A DNA stretch of 6,556 nt from Spirochaetales bacterium (lineage in GTDB: Bacteria > Spirochaetota > Spirochaetia > SPDA01), in NCBI GenBank assembly GCA_004525155.1, contig SPDA01000104.1, positions 1 through 6,556 on the forward strand, read 5' to 3'. The position numbers and the translations under genes are program-made. Numbering within the stretch: position 1 is the first letter of the stretch; each line of letters starts with the position of its first letter. The notes beneath the pieces were generated by a model. That model saw only the letters and a list, made by a program, of their open reading frames with translations, was not told where the DNA came from and made no database searches. Shown in pieces: positions 1 to 5,927 of the stretch.

Positions 1-985
1 CGGGCATCAGAATGGCCGAAGGGAACGAGGGCTGGTTTACGGCATCAGGGAAGGCCTCGGTTTCCAGACAGAACCCTCCGTGCTTTTTATATACGCCCGA
101 GTTCCTGCCGGCAAGCCCGTTCAAAAAATTTCCGGAATAAAACTGAATCCCCGGCTGAGTGGCCTGGACAGTCATGGTCCTGCCGGTATCAGGCTCGAAA
201 ACTTTTGCGGCTGTCTTCAGGTCGCTGTCCCTGCCGCGGATTACGAAACAATGATCATACCCTCCGGCGGCGCTTATGTCCCTGCCGATGGCTTTTTCCA
301 TTCTGAAATCCAGGGGCGTTCCCGCTACCGGAGCGATCTTTCCCGTGGGTATGAGATTGTCATCCACCGGCAGGTACGAATCCGCGTAAAGGGTCAGGAA
401 GTGATCGTAAATATCCGACTTCCCCGGTCCTTTAAGATTCCAGTAGGCATGATTGGTCAGGTTAACAGGGGTGGGTTTGTCCGTCTCCGCTTCGTATTCT
501 ATAATAAGCTCATTCGTTTTGGTGAGCCTGAATAGAATGGATACAGCGAGATTGCCGGGATAACCCTCCTCCCCGTCGGGACTCAGGTAGGTGTAGCGCA
601 GACCGAGGGAATCGTTTGTTTCCGCCTCTTCATGCTTCCAGGTGACCTTGTTGTAGCCGACCATGCCGCCGTGAAGGTGATTTGGTCCGTTATTTTTAGC
701 AAGCGTATGGGTTTTGCCGTCCAGGGTAAAACTGCCCCGGGCAATGCGGTTAGCGAACCTTCCCACGGATGATCCCAGGAAGGGATGATCACCCATGTAA
801 TCGTTCAGGCTGTCCAATCCCAGGGTAATTTCCCCGGTGTCTCCATTTCTGTCCAGCGTCCGGACCGATACCAGGGTGGCGCCGTAATTCATGACGCTTA
901 TTTCCATTATTCCATTGGATACGGTATGCAGGAATATTTCCCTGCCCGCAGCGTCTTTTCCAAAAACCTTTTCATTGATTGTCAT
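1..985 (-). CDS. galM: Aldose 1-epimerase (galactose mutarotase), 3' end missing
   Basis: Interconverts the alpha and beta anomers of aldoses such as galactose and glucose in the cytoplasm, feeding the Leloir pathway or general hexose use. The reverse strand reads open from the ATG at 985 to the window edge, giving 328 residues; the family is usually about 340-350, so roughly the last 15-20 are missing. Family landmarks are all present: GRFANRI at 75-81, NHLHGG at 102-107 with substrate-binding H105, the VNLTNHAYWNL block with the catalytic acid H179, YDHCF with D244, and LETEAFPDAVNQ with the catalytic base E308. No signal peptide is visible. The gene starts 6 bases after the stop of the AAA+ ATPase gene, so the two are probably co-transcribed. 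An AAAGGGA ribosome site lies within the end of the upstream gene but somewhat far from the ATG (about 11 bases), which suggests translational coupling. No other galactose gene is in view. The family assignment is very secure; the true substrate is not shown by sequence. Confidence 0.97.
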   Translation of the reverse strand, partial: MTINEKVFGKDAAGREIFLHTVSNGIMEISVMNYGATLVSVRTLDRNGDTGEITLGLDSLNDYMGDHPFLGSSVGRFANRIARGSFTLDGKTHTLAKNNGPNHLHGGMVGYNKVTWKHEEAETNDSLGLRYTYLSPDGEEGYPGNLAVSILFRLTKTNELIIEYEAETDKPTPVNLTNHAYWNLKGPGKSDIYDHFLTLYADSYLPVDDNLIPTGKIAPVAGTPLDFRMEKAIGRDISAAGGYDHCFVIRGRDSDLKTAAKVFEPDTGRTMTVQATQPGIQFYSGNFLNGLAGRNSGVYKKHGGFCLETEAFPDAVNQPSFPSAILMP

Positions 986-991
986 GTTGGA

Positions 992-2746
992 TTAATCCCT
1001 TTCACCCAGCAGGGTTTTCAGTTCCTTAATTTCGGATATTAGCTTGGTTCTGTCAAGATTTTGAAACCGTTTCGGCACCATTTCCCGGCTGGTACATTCC
1101 AGGACCGCCACCAGGTTTTGAAGCTCGATTTCATACGGATAGGCGGGCGGTATGAAATCATGGATAGTCTCATCCAGGTCCTCTTTCGTGACTATTACAT
1201 GATTGTTCATGGCGGCGGCGAATTTCGCGCGAATGAGAATCGATTCCAGGTCTGCACCGGAAAAATCGTAGCGGTACTTACGGAAAAGATCCGGCACCGC
1301 CAGGGTGCTCTGAATCTTAAGTTTGAGTTTCCGGACAAGGGTCTGAAAAAGGTCCTCCTTCTCTTCCGCAGTTTCCGGATAGAACAGGGCCAGATGCTCC
1401 TCCGCCCTGCCCTGCCGCTTCAAGTCTATGGGAAGCAGATCCGGCCTGCAGGTTATGAGGAACCAGATTATTTTACCGCGGTACTCGGTGTTGCCCATAA
1501 AGGAGGTAATCTGTCCGAAGATCCTGTTGCTCGTTCCAGAATCGCCGTCCTGGTTCCTGTCGCCCAGGAAGGCGTCGGCCTCGTCGATCATGACACCGAC
1601 GGGGGCCATGGCCTTGAGTATATTGAGGACTTTTTCAAGGTTGGCCTCTGTAACGCCCTGCCACTTGGACCTGAAATTCCTGAACTTTACAATGGGAATG
1701 CCGATTTCTCCGGCAAAGGCGGAAACCATGAAGGACTTCCCCGTGCCGACGGGTCCGGCGATAAGGTATCCCATGGGCAGCACATCCAGCCTTCCCTGTT
1801 TTATTGCACGGGACGCGCTCCTGAAGCGTTTTTTAACGAAATCGTGGCCGGAGACCATTGTAAGGTCGTGCTCCGATTCGATAAATTCGAGGAGTCCCCC
1901 GGCCTCGTTCTCGATGGTTTCCTTCTTCTTTTTCCTCAGATAATCCATGGTTATAGGCTTGTCCTCTTCGTAGGATTCGGCCGCGAGCCTGTTCAGGTTA
2001 AGAAGGTTAAGCCCGCTTGTTATCTTGGCCAGGGTATCCGTGCTGAGCCTTGGTTCCAGCAGCAGTGAATCCTGTCTCATCAGAAAATCGAGAAAACTCT
2101 TCCGCACCAGTTCGTCAGGTATGGGAATATCTATTTTTACGGTGCTGGGGGACGCCACGAGCTTGGGGTTTATGTCCGAAAGGTTTTCCGTAAGAAGCAG
2201 GATGGAAACATCCCCCTGGGTAAAAATGGGATCGTGGGACCAGCGGTTGAGCGTGACAAGGGTATAACGGTCCTCTTCGTTCAGGCGAGAGATCTCGGAA
2301 TAGGGAATTATCGTTTCAGCATAATCGACGATAAGGATAATACGGTGCTTGAGGGGAATATTCAGAAGAAAATATTTTTCCAGGTAAAAGAAGGCCTTGA
2401 GAGGATCGGAAGATATGAAAATCTCCTCGTCCAGATCGGGATAGATTTTTGTCATTGTCTGGATGTAATTCCGCTGCATCTCCGGCGTGCAGAAATTGAC
2501 ACCCGAGGACCGGTCATAAAAAGCTATTATGTCCTTGTTCCCGAAAAGCACTTCGGAAACGTATTCCTGAATCCGTACAAAGATAAACTCCCATTCATGA
2601 ATCATGTGAGGCAGAAAATCCCGGATGTTTCCGTTAAGCAGGTAGAGATTGGCGGTTTTTGAGCAGTACTTGTACGCCAAGTCCTGCGCCCAGGAAGGAA
2701 GTATTTTAATAAAATCGGAATTTTTCTTTATAAGCTGTTCGGCCAT
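992..2746 (-). CDS. Ycf46-like tandem AAA+ ATPase with a degenerate first ATPase domain
   Basis: A 584-residue cytoplasmic AAA+ protein with no signal peptide or membrane segment. The C-terminal half (about 295-535) is a complete AAA+ module: Walker A GPVGTGKS (331-338, K337), a pore-loop-like KWQG (361-364), Walker B VMIDEAD (385-391, D388/E389), a GDSGTSNRIFG block (401-411), a second region of homology ITCRPDLLPIDLKRQGR (431-447) with R444 and R447 as arginine-finger candidates, and sensor-2 type FSGADLESILIRA (495-507). The N-terminal half has the shape of a worn-out AAA domain: a Walker-B-like ILIVDYAE (137-144) and LLLTENLSDINPKLV (183-197), but no P-loop. This order, including the DPLKAF stretch near 114, matches my recollection of Ycf46-type ATPases, whose role is poorly defined. 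In the sensor-1 position the usual Asn appears to be Cys433. The gene heads an operon with galM, has a strong promoter, and is preceded by a run of nine G. An ATP-driven remodelling role is inferred; the substrate is unknown. Confidence 0.9.
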   Translation of the reverse strand: MAEQLIKKNSDFIKILPSWAQDLAYKYCSKTANLYLLNGNIRDFLPHMIHEWEFIFVRIQEYVSEVLFGNKDIIAFYDRSSGVNFCTPEMQRNYIQTMTKIYPDLDEEIFISSDPLKAFFYLEKYFLLNIPLKHRIILIVDYAETIIPYSEISRLNEEDRYTLVTLNRWSHDPIFTQGDVSILLLTENLSDINPKLVASPSTVKIDIPIPDELVRKSFLDFLMRQDSLLLEPRLSTDTLAKITSGLNLLNLNRLAAESYEEDKPITMDYLRKKKKETIENEAGGLLEFIESEHDLTMVSGHDFVKKRFRSASRAIKQGRLDVLPMGYLIAGPVGTGKSFMVSAFAGEIGIPIVKFRNFRSKWQGVTEANLEKVLNILKAMAPVGVMIDEADAFLGDRNQDGDSGTSNRIFGQITSFMGNTEYRGKIIWFLITCRPDLLPIDLKRQGRAEEHLALFYPETAEEKEDLFQTLVRKLKLKIQSTLAVPDLFRKYRYDFSGADLESILIRAKFAAAMNNHVIVTKEDLDETIHDFIPPAYPYEIELQNLVAVLECTSREMVPKRFQNLDRTKLISEIKELKTLLGERD

Positions 2747-2747
2747 G

Positions 2748-2756
2748 CCCCCCCCC
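2748..2756 (-). repeat. G9 homopolymer tract in the ribosome-binding region of the AAA+ gene
   Basis: On the minus strand, nine consecutive G lie one base (C) before the ATG at 2746 and follow TTCT. No other Shine-Dalgarno sequence is present in the short leader, so this run must serve as, or occupy, the ribosome-binding site. Its 5' part is at usable spacing from the start codon. Tracts of this length are prone to slipped-strand mispairing. A change in length would not shift the reading frame but would alter the leader and possibly translation rate. A sequencing miscount of the run is also possible. Confidence 0.7.
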
Positions 2757-2777
2757 AGAAGCGACGATTATGATACC

Positions 2778-2806
2778 AGTATAAATACACTTGCAGGTAT
2801 GGTCAA
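2778..2806 (-). promoter_or_regulatory. Sigma70-type promoter of the AAA+ ATPase / galM operon
   Basis: On the minus strand TTGACC (2806-2801; 5 of 6 consensus) is separated by exactly 17 bases from TATACT (2783-2778; 5 of 6). Transcription would begin near 2771, giving a leader of about 25 bases that contains the G9 tract. This is the best promoter match in the window. The opposite-facing promoter for the purine genes must lie in the same 106-base gap (2747-2852), but only a weak candidate is visible there (TGGTCA at 2800-2805, TAGTAT at 2823-2828). Confidence 0.75.
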
Positions 2807-2852
2807 TCGCGGAGGCATCTGATAGTATCGAGAAAAACGGAGAACAGCGGGA

Positions 2853-3530
2853 ATGATGAACAGGGTAAATACCGTCAGCAGGGCTGTAAAAATACGGAAC
2901 TGCATAATAAGCGTGTCGGACAAAACCGGGCTCGATTATCTGGTAAAGGGCCTGCTCGGGATTAATCCCTCCATAACCCTGTATTCCACCGGCGGAACTT
3001 TTTCCTTTATCAGTGATGTACTGAGCGGAGAGTTCCGGAAGAACCTCAGGCAGATTTCATCCTTTACGGGGCAGCCGGAAATGCAGGGCGGTCTTGTGAA
3101 AACGCTTGATTTCAAAATCTATCTCGGAATCCTCAGTGAACCGGGCAACGAAGCGCATACGCAGGATATTGCCCGGGTAAAGGGCGTCGAGTTTGATATG
3201 GTTGTCGTAAATCTTTATCCCTTCGGCGATGTGATAAAAAAACCTGAAACAACACTTGAAGACGCCAGGTCCCATATCGATATAGGCGGTCCATGCATGC
3301 TCAGGGCTTCCGCGAAAAATTTTCTCCGCCTCGCGAGTGTCTGCGACCCCTCGGACTACCGCGGTCTTCTTGACGAACTGAAGACTTCGGATGGCTGTCT
3401 TTCCCTTTCCACCAGATTCGCTCTGGCGAAAAAAACCTTTTCCCACACAGCCGCCTACGACAAAGCAATTGCGGAGTTTCTGCTCGCGCAGCCCGCTGAA
3501 ATAACGGAACAGCACTATACCCTTTTCTGA
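2853..3530 (+). CDS. purH: Free-standing IMP cyclohydrolase (N-terminal half of PurH)
   Basis: Closes the ring of FAICAR to give IMP, the last step of de novo purine synthesis, in the cytoplasm. The 225 residues correspond to the MGS-like/IMP cyclohydrolase domain of bifunctional PurH, which covers about the first 200 residues of the E. coli protein. Visible landmarks: SVSDKTGL (20-27), STGGTF (45-50), the PEMQGGLVKTL loop (75-85), VVVNLYPF (117-124), HIDIGGP (141-147), RASAKN (151-156), TRFALAKKTFSHTAAYD (187-203). By comparison with human ATIC, K83, Y122, D143 and K155 match the functional Lys66, Tyr104, Asp125 and Lys137. The loop usually written GRVKTLHP is GLVKTLDF here, so the conserved Arg, His and Pro are changed. 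The start is chosen because GGAGA at 2839-2843 sits 9 bases before the ATG; a second ATG follows directly. The reading frame stops exactly where the linker to the formyltransferase domain would be, and the next gene supplies that domain. The enzymatic call is secure at family level; altered activity is possible. Confidence 0.92.
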   Translation: MMNRVNTVSRAVKIRNCIISVSDKTGLDYLVKGLLGINPSITLYSTGGTFSFISDVLSGEFRKNLRQISSFTGQPEMQGGLVKTLDFKIYLGILSEPGNEAHTQDIARVKGVEFDMVVVNLYPFGDVIKKPETTLEDARSHIDIGGPCMLRASAKNFLRLASVCDPSDYRGLLDELKTSDGCLSLSTRFALAKKTFSHTAAYDKAIAEFLLAQPAEITEQHYTLF

Positions 3531-3533
3531 CAT

Positions 3534-3537
3534 GGAG
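3534..3537 (+). promoter_or_regulatory. Ribosome-binding site (GGAG) that favours the second ATG of the AICAR formyltransferase gene
   Basis: GGAG lies 6 bases before the ATG at 3544. The earlier in-frame ATG at 3532, one base after the cyclohydrolase stop codon, has only a pyrimidine-rich stretch (ACCCTTTTCTGAC) in front of it and overlaps this site. The start at 3544 is therefore preferred. The site shows that the downstream gene has its own initiation signal, which argues that the purH split is real and not a sequencing frameshift. Confidence 0.65.
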
Positions 3538-3543
3538 CCCCAG

Positions 3544-4800
3544 ATGGTTAAAAAACCCTTGAAAAACATGTACAGGGAAATCACGGCCGAATTTTTCCCG
3601 AAACAGATGGAGCTTTCCTTTTATGACAGGGAAGATAACAGGCAGACCCTGCTCTACGAAAAGGTAACCTGGACCATCGCCGGGGAGGATAAAGGCCTGC
3701 GCTACGGAGAAAATCCCAGCCAGGAGGCCGCATTGTACAGGCTGATCAACGGCAATCTTGTACTCGGCGGGGTGTCATCCATCGAACCGGGCAGGTATCT
3801 CGCATCGGACGTTGAACTGCTGCAGTCCGGCAAGCATCCTGGTAAAATAAATATCACCGACGTGGATAACGCCCTCAACATTATGCGCTATTTTTCTGAC
3901 ACGCCCTGCGCGGTCATCATCAAACACAACAACCCCTGCGGCGCTGCCGTCGGCAGAACCCTCGCGGAGGCATACACCAAGGCCTACATGGCCGACAGGC
4001 TCGCGGCCTTCGGCGGCGCCGTTGCCCTGAACAGGGAAGTGGATGCGGAAACAGCCCGCCTTATCGATGAATCCTATTCCGAAGTGGTGGCCGCTCCCGA
4101 ATTCGGCCCGGGCGCCATGGATATTCTTACCAGGCGCAAAAACCTTCGCATTATGCGCATACGTTCAATCGAAAAACTCGAGACTTTTATAGGAACCAGG
4201 TATCTCGATGCAAAATCCCTCATTGACGGCGGCATCGCCGTACAGTGGTCCTACGCTCCCGCGGTTCTGACCAGGGAAGACCTCCTTCCCGCTGTATCGG
4301 TTTTCGAAGGAAAAGAATACGGAGTCCGCCGCCGGCCGACGGAAAGTGAATACTCCGACATCATTTTCGGCTGGCTCGTGGAAAGCGGCGTTTCGAGCAA
4401 CTCGGTCATCTATGTAAAAAACGGCGCAACCGTCGGCATCGGCACCGGCGAGCAGGACAGGGTCGGAGTCGCGGAAATTGCCAGGGACAAGGCCTACCGG
4501 AAACTGGCGGACCGGATATCATGGGAGCGCTACGGAAAACCTTTCAGCATCCTGCAGGAAAACGGTGAAGGTTCATCGGTTCTCGAGGAAGTGAAAGAAC
4601 GGCACGGCGGACTTACGGGAAGCGTCATGGTTTCCGACGGTTTTTTTCCTTTCCGGGACGGTGTTGAAGTGGGCCTCAGGGAAGGAGTCTCCGCGGTTGT
4701 CCAGCCGGGCGGCGGTGTTCGGGACTTCGAAAGCATTGAAGCCTGCAACGAATACGGCGCAGCCATGGTGTTTACCGGCGAGCGCAGTTTCAAACACTGA
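3544..4800 (+). CDS. purH: Free-standing AICAR formyltransferase (C-terminal half of PurH)
   Basis: Transfers a formyl group from 10-formyltetrahydrofolate to AICAR to give FAICAR, the step just before IMP cyclohydrolase. The protein is 418 residues from ATG 3544 (422 if started at 3532). Landmarks, numbered from 3544: RYGENPSQEAALY (53-65), INITDVDNAL (102-111), IIKHNNPCGAAVG (125-137) with the Lys-His pair K127-H128 that acts in catalysis in the family, AAFGGAVALNRE (154-165), VKNGATVGIGTGEQDRV (291-307), VSDGFFPFRDG (363-373), and QPGGGVRD (387-394). Relative to the roughly 330-residue E. coli domain it is longer; much of the surplus is an insertion around 316-357, between the helix after GIGTGEQ and the SDGFFPF motif. 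It follows the cyclohydrolase gene by 13 bases in a different frame and is certainly in the same operon, so the two proteins together replace bifunctional PurH. Separate cyclohydrolase and formyltransferase proteins are known in some prokaryotes. A short stem with a T-run after the stop is too weak to call a terminator. Confidence 0.93.
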   Translation: MVKKPLKNMYREITAEFFPKQMELSFYDREDNRQTLLYEKVTWTIAGEDKGLRYGENPSQEAALYRLINGNLVLGGVSSIEPGRYLASDVELLQSGKHPGKINITDVDNALNIMRYFSDTPCAVIIKHNNPCGAAVGRTLAEAYTKAYMADRLAAFGGAVALNREVDAETARLIDESYSEVVAAPEFGPGAMDILTRRKNLRIMRIRSIEKLETFIGTRYLDAKSLIDGGIAVQWSYAPAVLTREDLLPAVSVFEGKEYGVRRRPTESEYSDIIFGWLVESGVSSNSVIYVKNGATVGIGTGEQDRVGVAEIARDKAYRKLADRISWERYGKPFSILQENGEGSSVLEEVKERHGGLTGSVMVSDGFFPFRDGVEVGLREGVSAVVQPGGGVRDFESIEACNEYGAAMVFTGERSFKH

Positions 4801-4815
4801 TTTTTTCCTTTACAG

Positions 4816-4842
4816 TTGCGGTGACAGGCATTATCTTATATT
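4816..4842 (+). promoter_or_regulatory. Possible weak promoter before the small membrane protein gene
   Basis: TTGCGG (4816-4821) and TATATT (4837-4842; 5 of 6 consensus) are 15 bases apart, shorter than ideal; TATTAA at 4839-4844 gives the ideal 17-base spacing but a poorer -10. The 71-base gap after purH contains no other recognisable element. The downstream gene could equally be read through from the purine operon. Confidence 0.3.
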
Positions 4843-4871
4843 AAACTTGAACATATTTACTGGAGGAAACA

Positions 4872-5210
4872 ATGGGTGATATTGAACCTCGTTCGGGGCT
4901 TGCCAAACATGGGACCACTGCAGCCGCAGGTATTGCGGGAGGAATAGTTCTCCTGGTACTGGGGGCTTTGGGTCCTGTTGCTTCCTTGATTGTAGGGGGA
5001 GTGATAATTGTCGTCGGTGTTGTCATTACAACATCACGAGAGGACAGGCTGCCGGGTATCGTCGCCATAGCTGCAGGCGCAGTGACGGCACTCGGGGTAT
5101 TCAAGTTCGGGTTCGCGGATTTTTTACTGCGCATCTCGGGAATAGGTCTTCTTATAATGGGCGGGATAAAACTGTTTCAGTTTTTCAAGGGTATGCGCAA
5201 CAGGGGCTGA
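4872..5210 (+). CDS. Small four-helix inner-membrane protein of unknown function
   Basis: I do not recognise this 112-residue protein. It has a short charged N terminus (1-14), then hydrophobic Gly/Val/Ile-rich segments at about 16-33, 36-53, 61-79 and 85-104, with a polar turn TTSREDR (53-59) between the second and third, and a basic tail KGMRNRG. By the positive-inside rule, both termini and the central SREDR loop would lie in the cytoplasm, giving two hairpins. The Gly-rich helices resemble many small bacterial DUF membrane proteins and contain no catalytic or transport motif. The start is well supported by GGAGG at 4862-4866, 5 bases before the ATG, one of the strongest ribosome sites in the window. 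It lies 71 bases after the AICAR formyltransferase gene on the same strand and ends 4 bases from the end of the convergent secreted-protein gene. Membrane location is reliable; function is unknown. Confidence 0.8.
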   Translation: MGDIEPRSGLAKHGTTAAAGIAGGIVLLVLGALGPVASLIVGGVIIVVGVVITTSREDRLPGIVAIAAGAVTALGVFKFGFADFLLRISGIGLLIMGGIKLFQFFKGMRNRG

Positions 5211-5214
5211 TACC

Positions 5215-5799
5215 TCATTTTTTTACCGTTTTCGAGCCTCCCGTGCTTTTCCCGTCGGTGTTTGCCAGTATTTTGAAGTTTATTCCCGTAATAACGCGGG
5301 TGGCTGTATTTACCCAGTTCGGTTTACCGATGCCCAGGTCCTGCTGCACTTCCAGAAACCAGCTCATTATCTCGTGTATCTGAAGACGGAATCCCCCTTT
5401 TACATACGGGCCCGCATAAAATCGCAAGGGTTCCTCTCCTGCTTCTGCATCGGCAGCGGGAAAGATGATGAATACCGGGGAAACACCCATACCCAGCAGG
5501 AAATTGGGATTCGTTTTTGAAAACACAAACTGCACGCCGAGATTGACTGGAACAAAAAAGGACGGTTCAACTGCATCCGTAATCTCGTCCCGGTTGGGCC
5601 AGAGTGCGAATTCGGCGCCGATGGCCACCTCCATATCCCTGCCCGCCGGAATATTGAATGCCGCGCTTGTCGTAAGAAACACTTCCTGATAATTGAAAAA
5701 ATCCATACCAAGCCCCATCGAAATGGAGGCGTCATTCGCAAATACCGCAAACGAGGGCAGTACAGTCAGAAATATCAGAACAACCGCAAACTTTTTCAT
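5215..5799 (-). CDS. Secreted beta-rich protein, probably outer-membrane barrel, function unknown
   Basis: A 194-residue protein with a classic signal peptide: MKK, a hydrophobic core (4-17) and a likely signal peptidase I site V-F-A before Asn22. The mature part is made of alternating amphipathic strands rich in Gly and aromatics, such as SISMGLGMDFF, FFVPVNLGVQFVF, NFLLGMGVSPVFIIF and YAGPYVKGGFRL, with turn residues between, in the style of small outer-membrane beta-barrels. It ends after ITGINFKIL with a hydrophilic tail of about 17 residues (TDGKSTGGSKTVKK at the end), not the terminal aromatic common in BAM substrates, so a periplasmic beta-fold is an alternative. The start is supported by GAGGT on the minus strand (5810-5806), 6 bases before the ATG. 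It is transcribed divergently from the metallo-hydrolase gene, from an AT-rich region with a good -35 box. It is not recognised as a named family. Confidence 0.8.
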   Translation of the reverse strand: MKKFAVVLIFLTVLPSFAVFANDASISMGLGMDFFNYQEVFLTTSAAFNIPAGRDMEVAIGAEFALWPNRDEITDAVEPSFFVPVNLGVQFVFSKTNPNFLLGMGVSPVFIIFPAADAEAGEEPLRFYAGPYVKGGFRLQIHEIMSWFLEVQQDLGIGKPNWVNTATRVITGINFKILANTDGKSTGGSKTVKK

Positions 5800-5840
5800 G
5801 CTAGTACCTCACGCTTAATATCGACAAAATTTAAAAAATC

Positions 5841-5870
5841 ATAAAAACGACCTCAATAATTTTAGGTCAA
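5841..5870 (-). promoter_or_regulatory. Promoter candidate for the secreted protein gene
   Basis: On the minus strand TTGACC (5870-5865) is followed after 18 bases by TTTTAT (5846-5841; 4 of 6 consensus). Transcription would start near 5834, giving a leader of about 35 bases with the GAGGT ribosome site near its end. An overlapping alternative uses TTGAGG (5856-5851) as the -35 box. The -35 sequence is identical to that of the AAA+ operon promoter, and it overlaps one arm of the inverted repeat at 5849-5868. Confidence 0.45.
5849..5868. repeat. Inverted repeat in the divergent promoter region (possible operator)
   Basis: GACCT (5849-5853) and its exact complement AGGTC (5864-5868) flank a 10-base AT-only-but-one spacer. 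Centre-to-centre distance is 15 bases. One arm overlaps the -35 box TTGACC of the minus-strand gene, and the repeat lies just upstream of the plus-strand promoter. That position suits a dimeric regulator controlling both genes. A 5-bp stem with a 10-base loop is too weak for a terminator, although a T-run follows at 5877-5883. Arms this short also occur by chance. Confidence 0.35.
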
Positions 5871-5873
5871 TAT

Positions 5874-5902
5874 TTGTTTTTTTACCTGGCAATTGATATA
5901 TA
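5874..5902 (+). promoter_or_regulatory. Promoter candidate for the metallo-hydrolase gene
   Basis: TTGTTT (5874-5879) is 17 bases from TATATA (5897-5902); TATACT at 5899-5904 is an overlapping alternative -10 with 19-base spacing. Transcription would start near 5910, leaving a leader of about 18 bases that contains the ribosome site AAGGAA (5915-5920), 7 bases before the ATG. Confidence 0.45.
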
Positions 5903-5927
5903 CTTTAACAGAATAAGGAAACATATT

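Noticed and set aside
80..535. 151-codon plus-strand frame at the left end
   Set aside because: It lies entirely opposite the galM coding sequence, whose family motifs are unmistakable.
1061..2068. 335-codon open frame on the plus strand opposite the AAA+ gene
   Set aside because: It is wholly antisense to a well-supported AAA+ gene with intact motifs; its translation has no recognisable domain and its start has no ribosome site.
3520..3545. Frameshift pseudogene interpretation of purH
   Set aside because: Both halves are full domains, the break lies at the linker, and the second gene has its own GGAG site at correct spacing; a sequencing error is still conceivable but less likely.
3057..3584. 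175-codon minus-strand frame across the purH junction
   Set aside because: Antisense shadow of the cyclohydrolase gene; no ribosome site or recognisable domain.
4785..4806. Possible terminator after the AICAR formyltransferase (CAGT, ACTG, then six T)
   Set aside because: The stem is only 4 bp with a mismatch, is AT-rich inside and overlaps the coding end; too weak to call.
5211..5214. Bidirectional terminator between the convergent genes
   Set aside because: The genes are only 4 bases apart and no stem-loop is visible around the stop codons.
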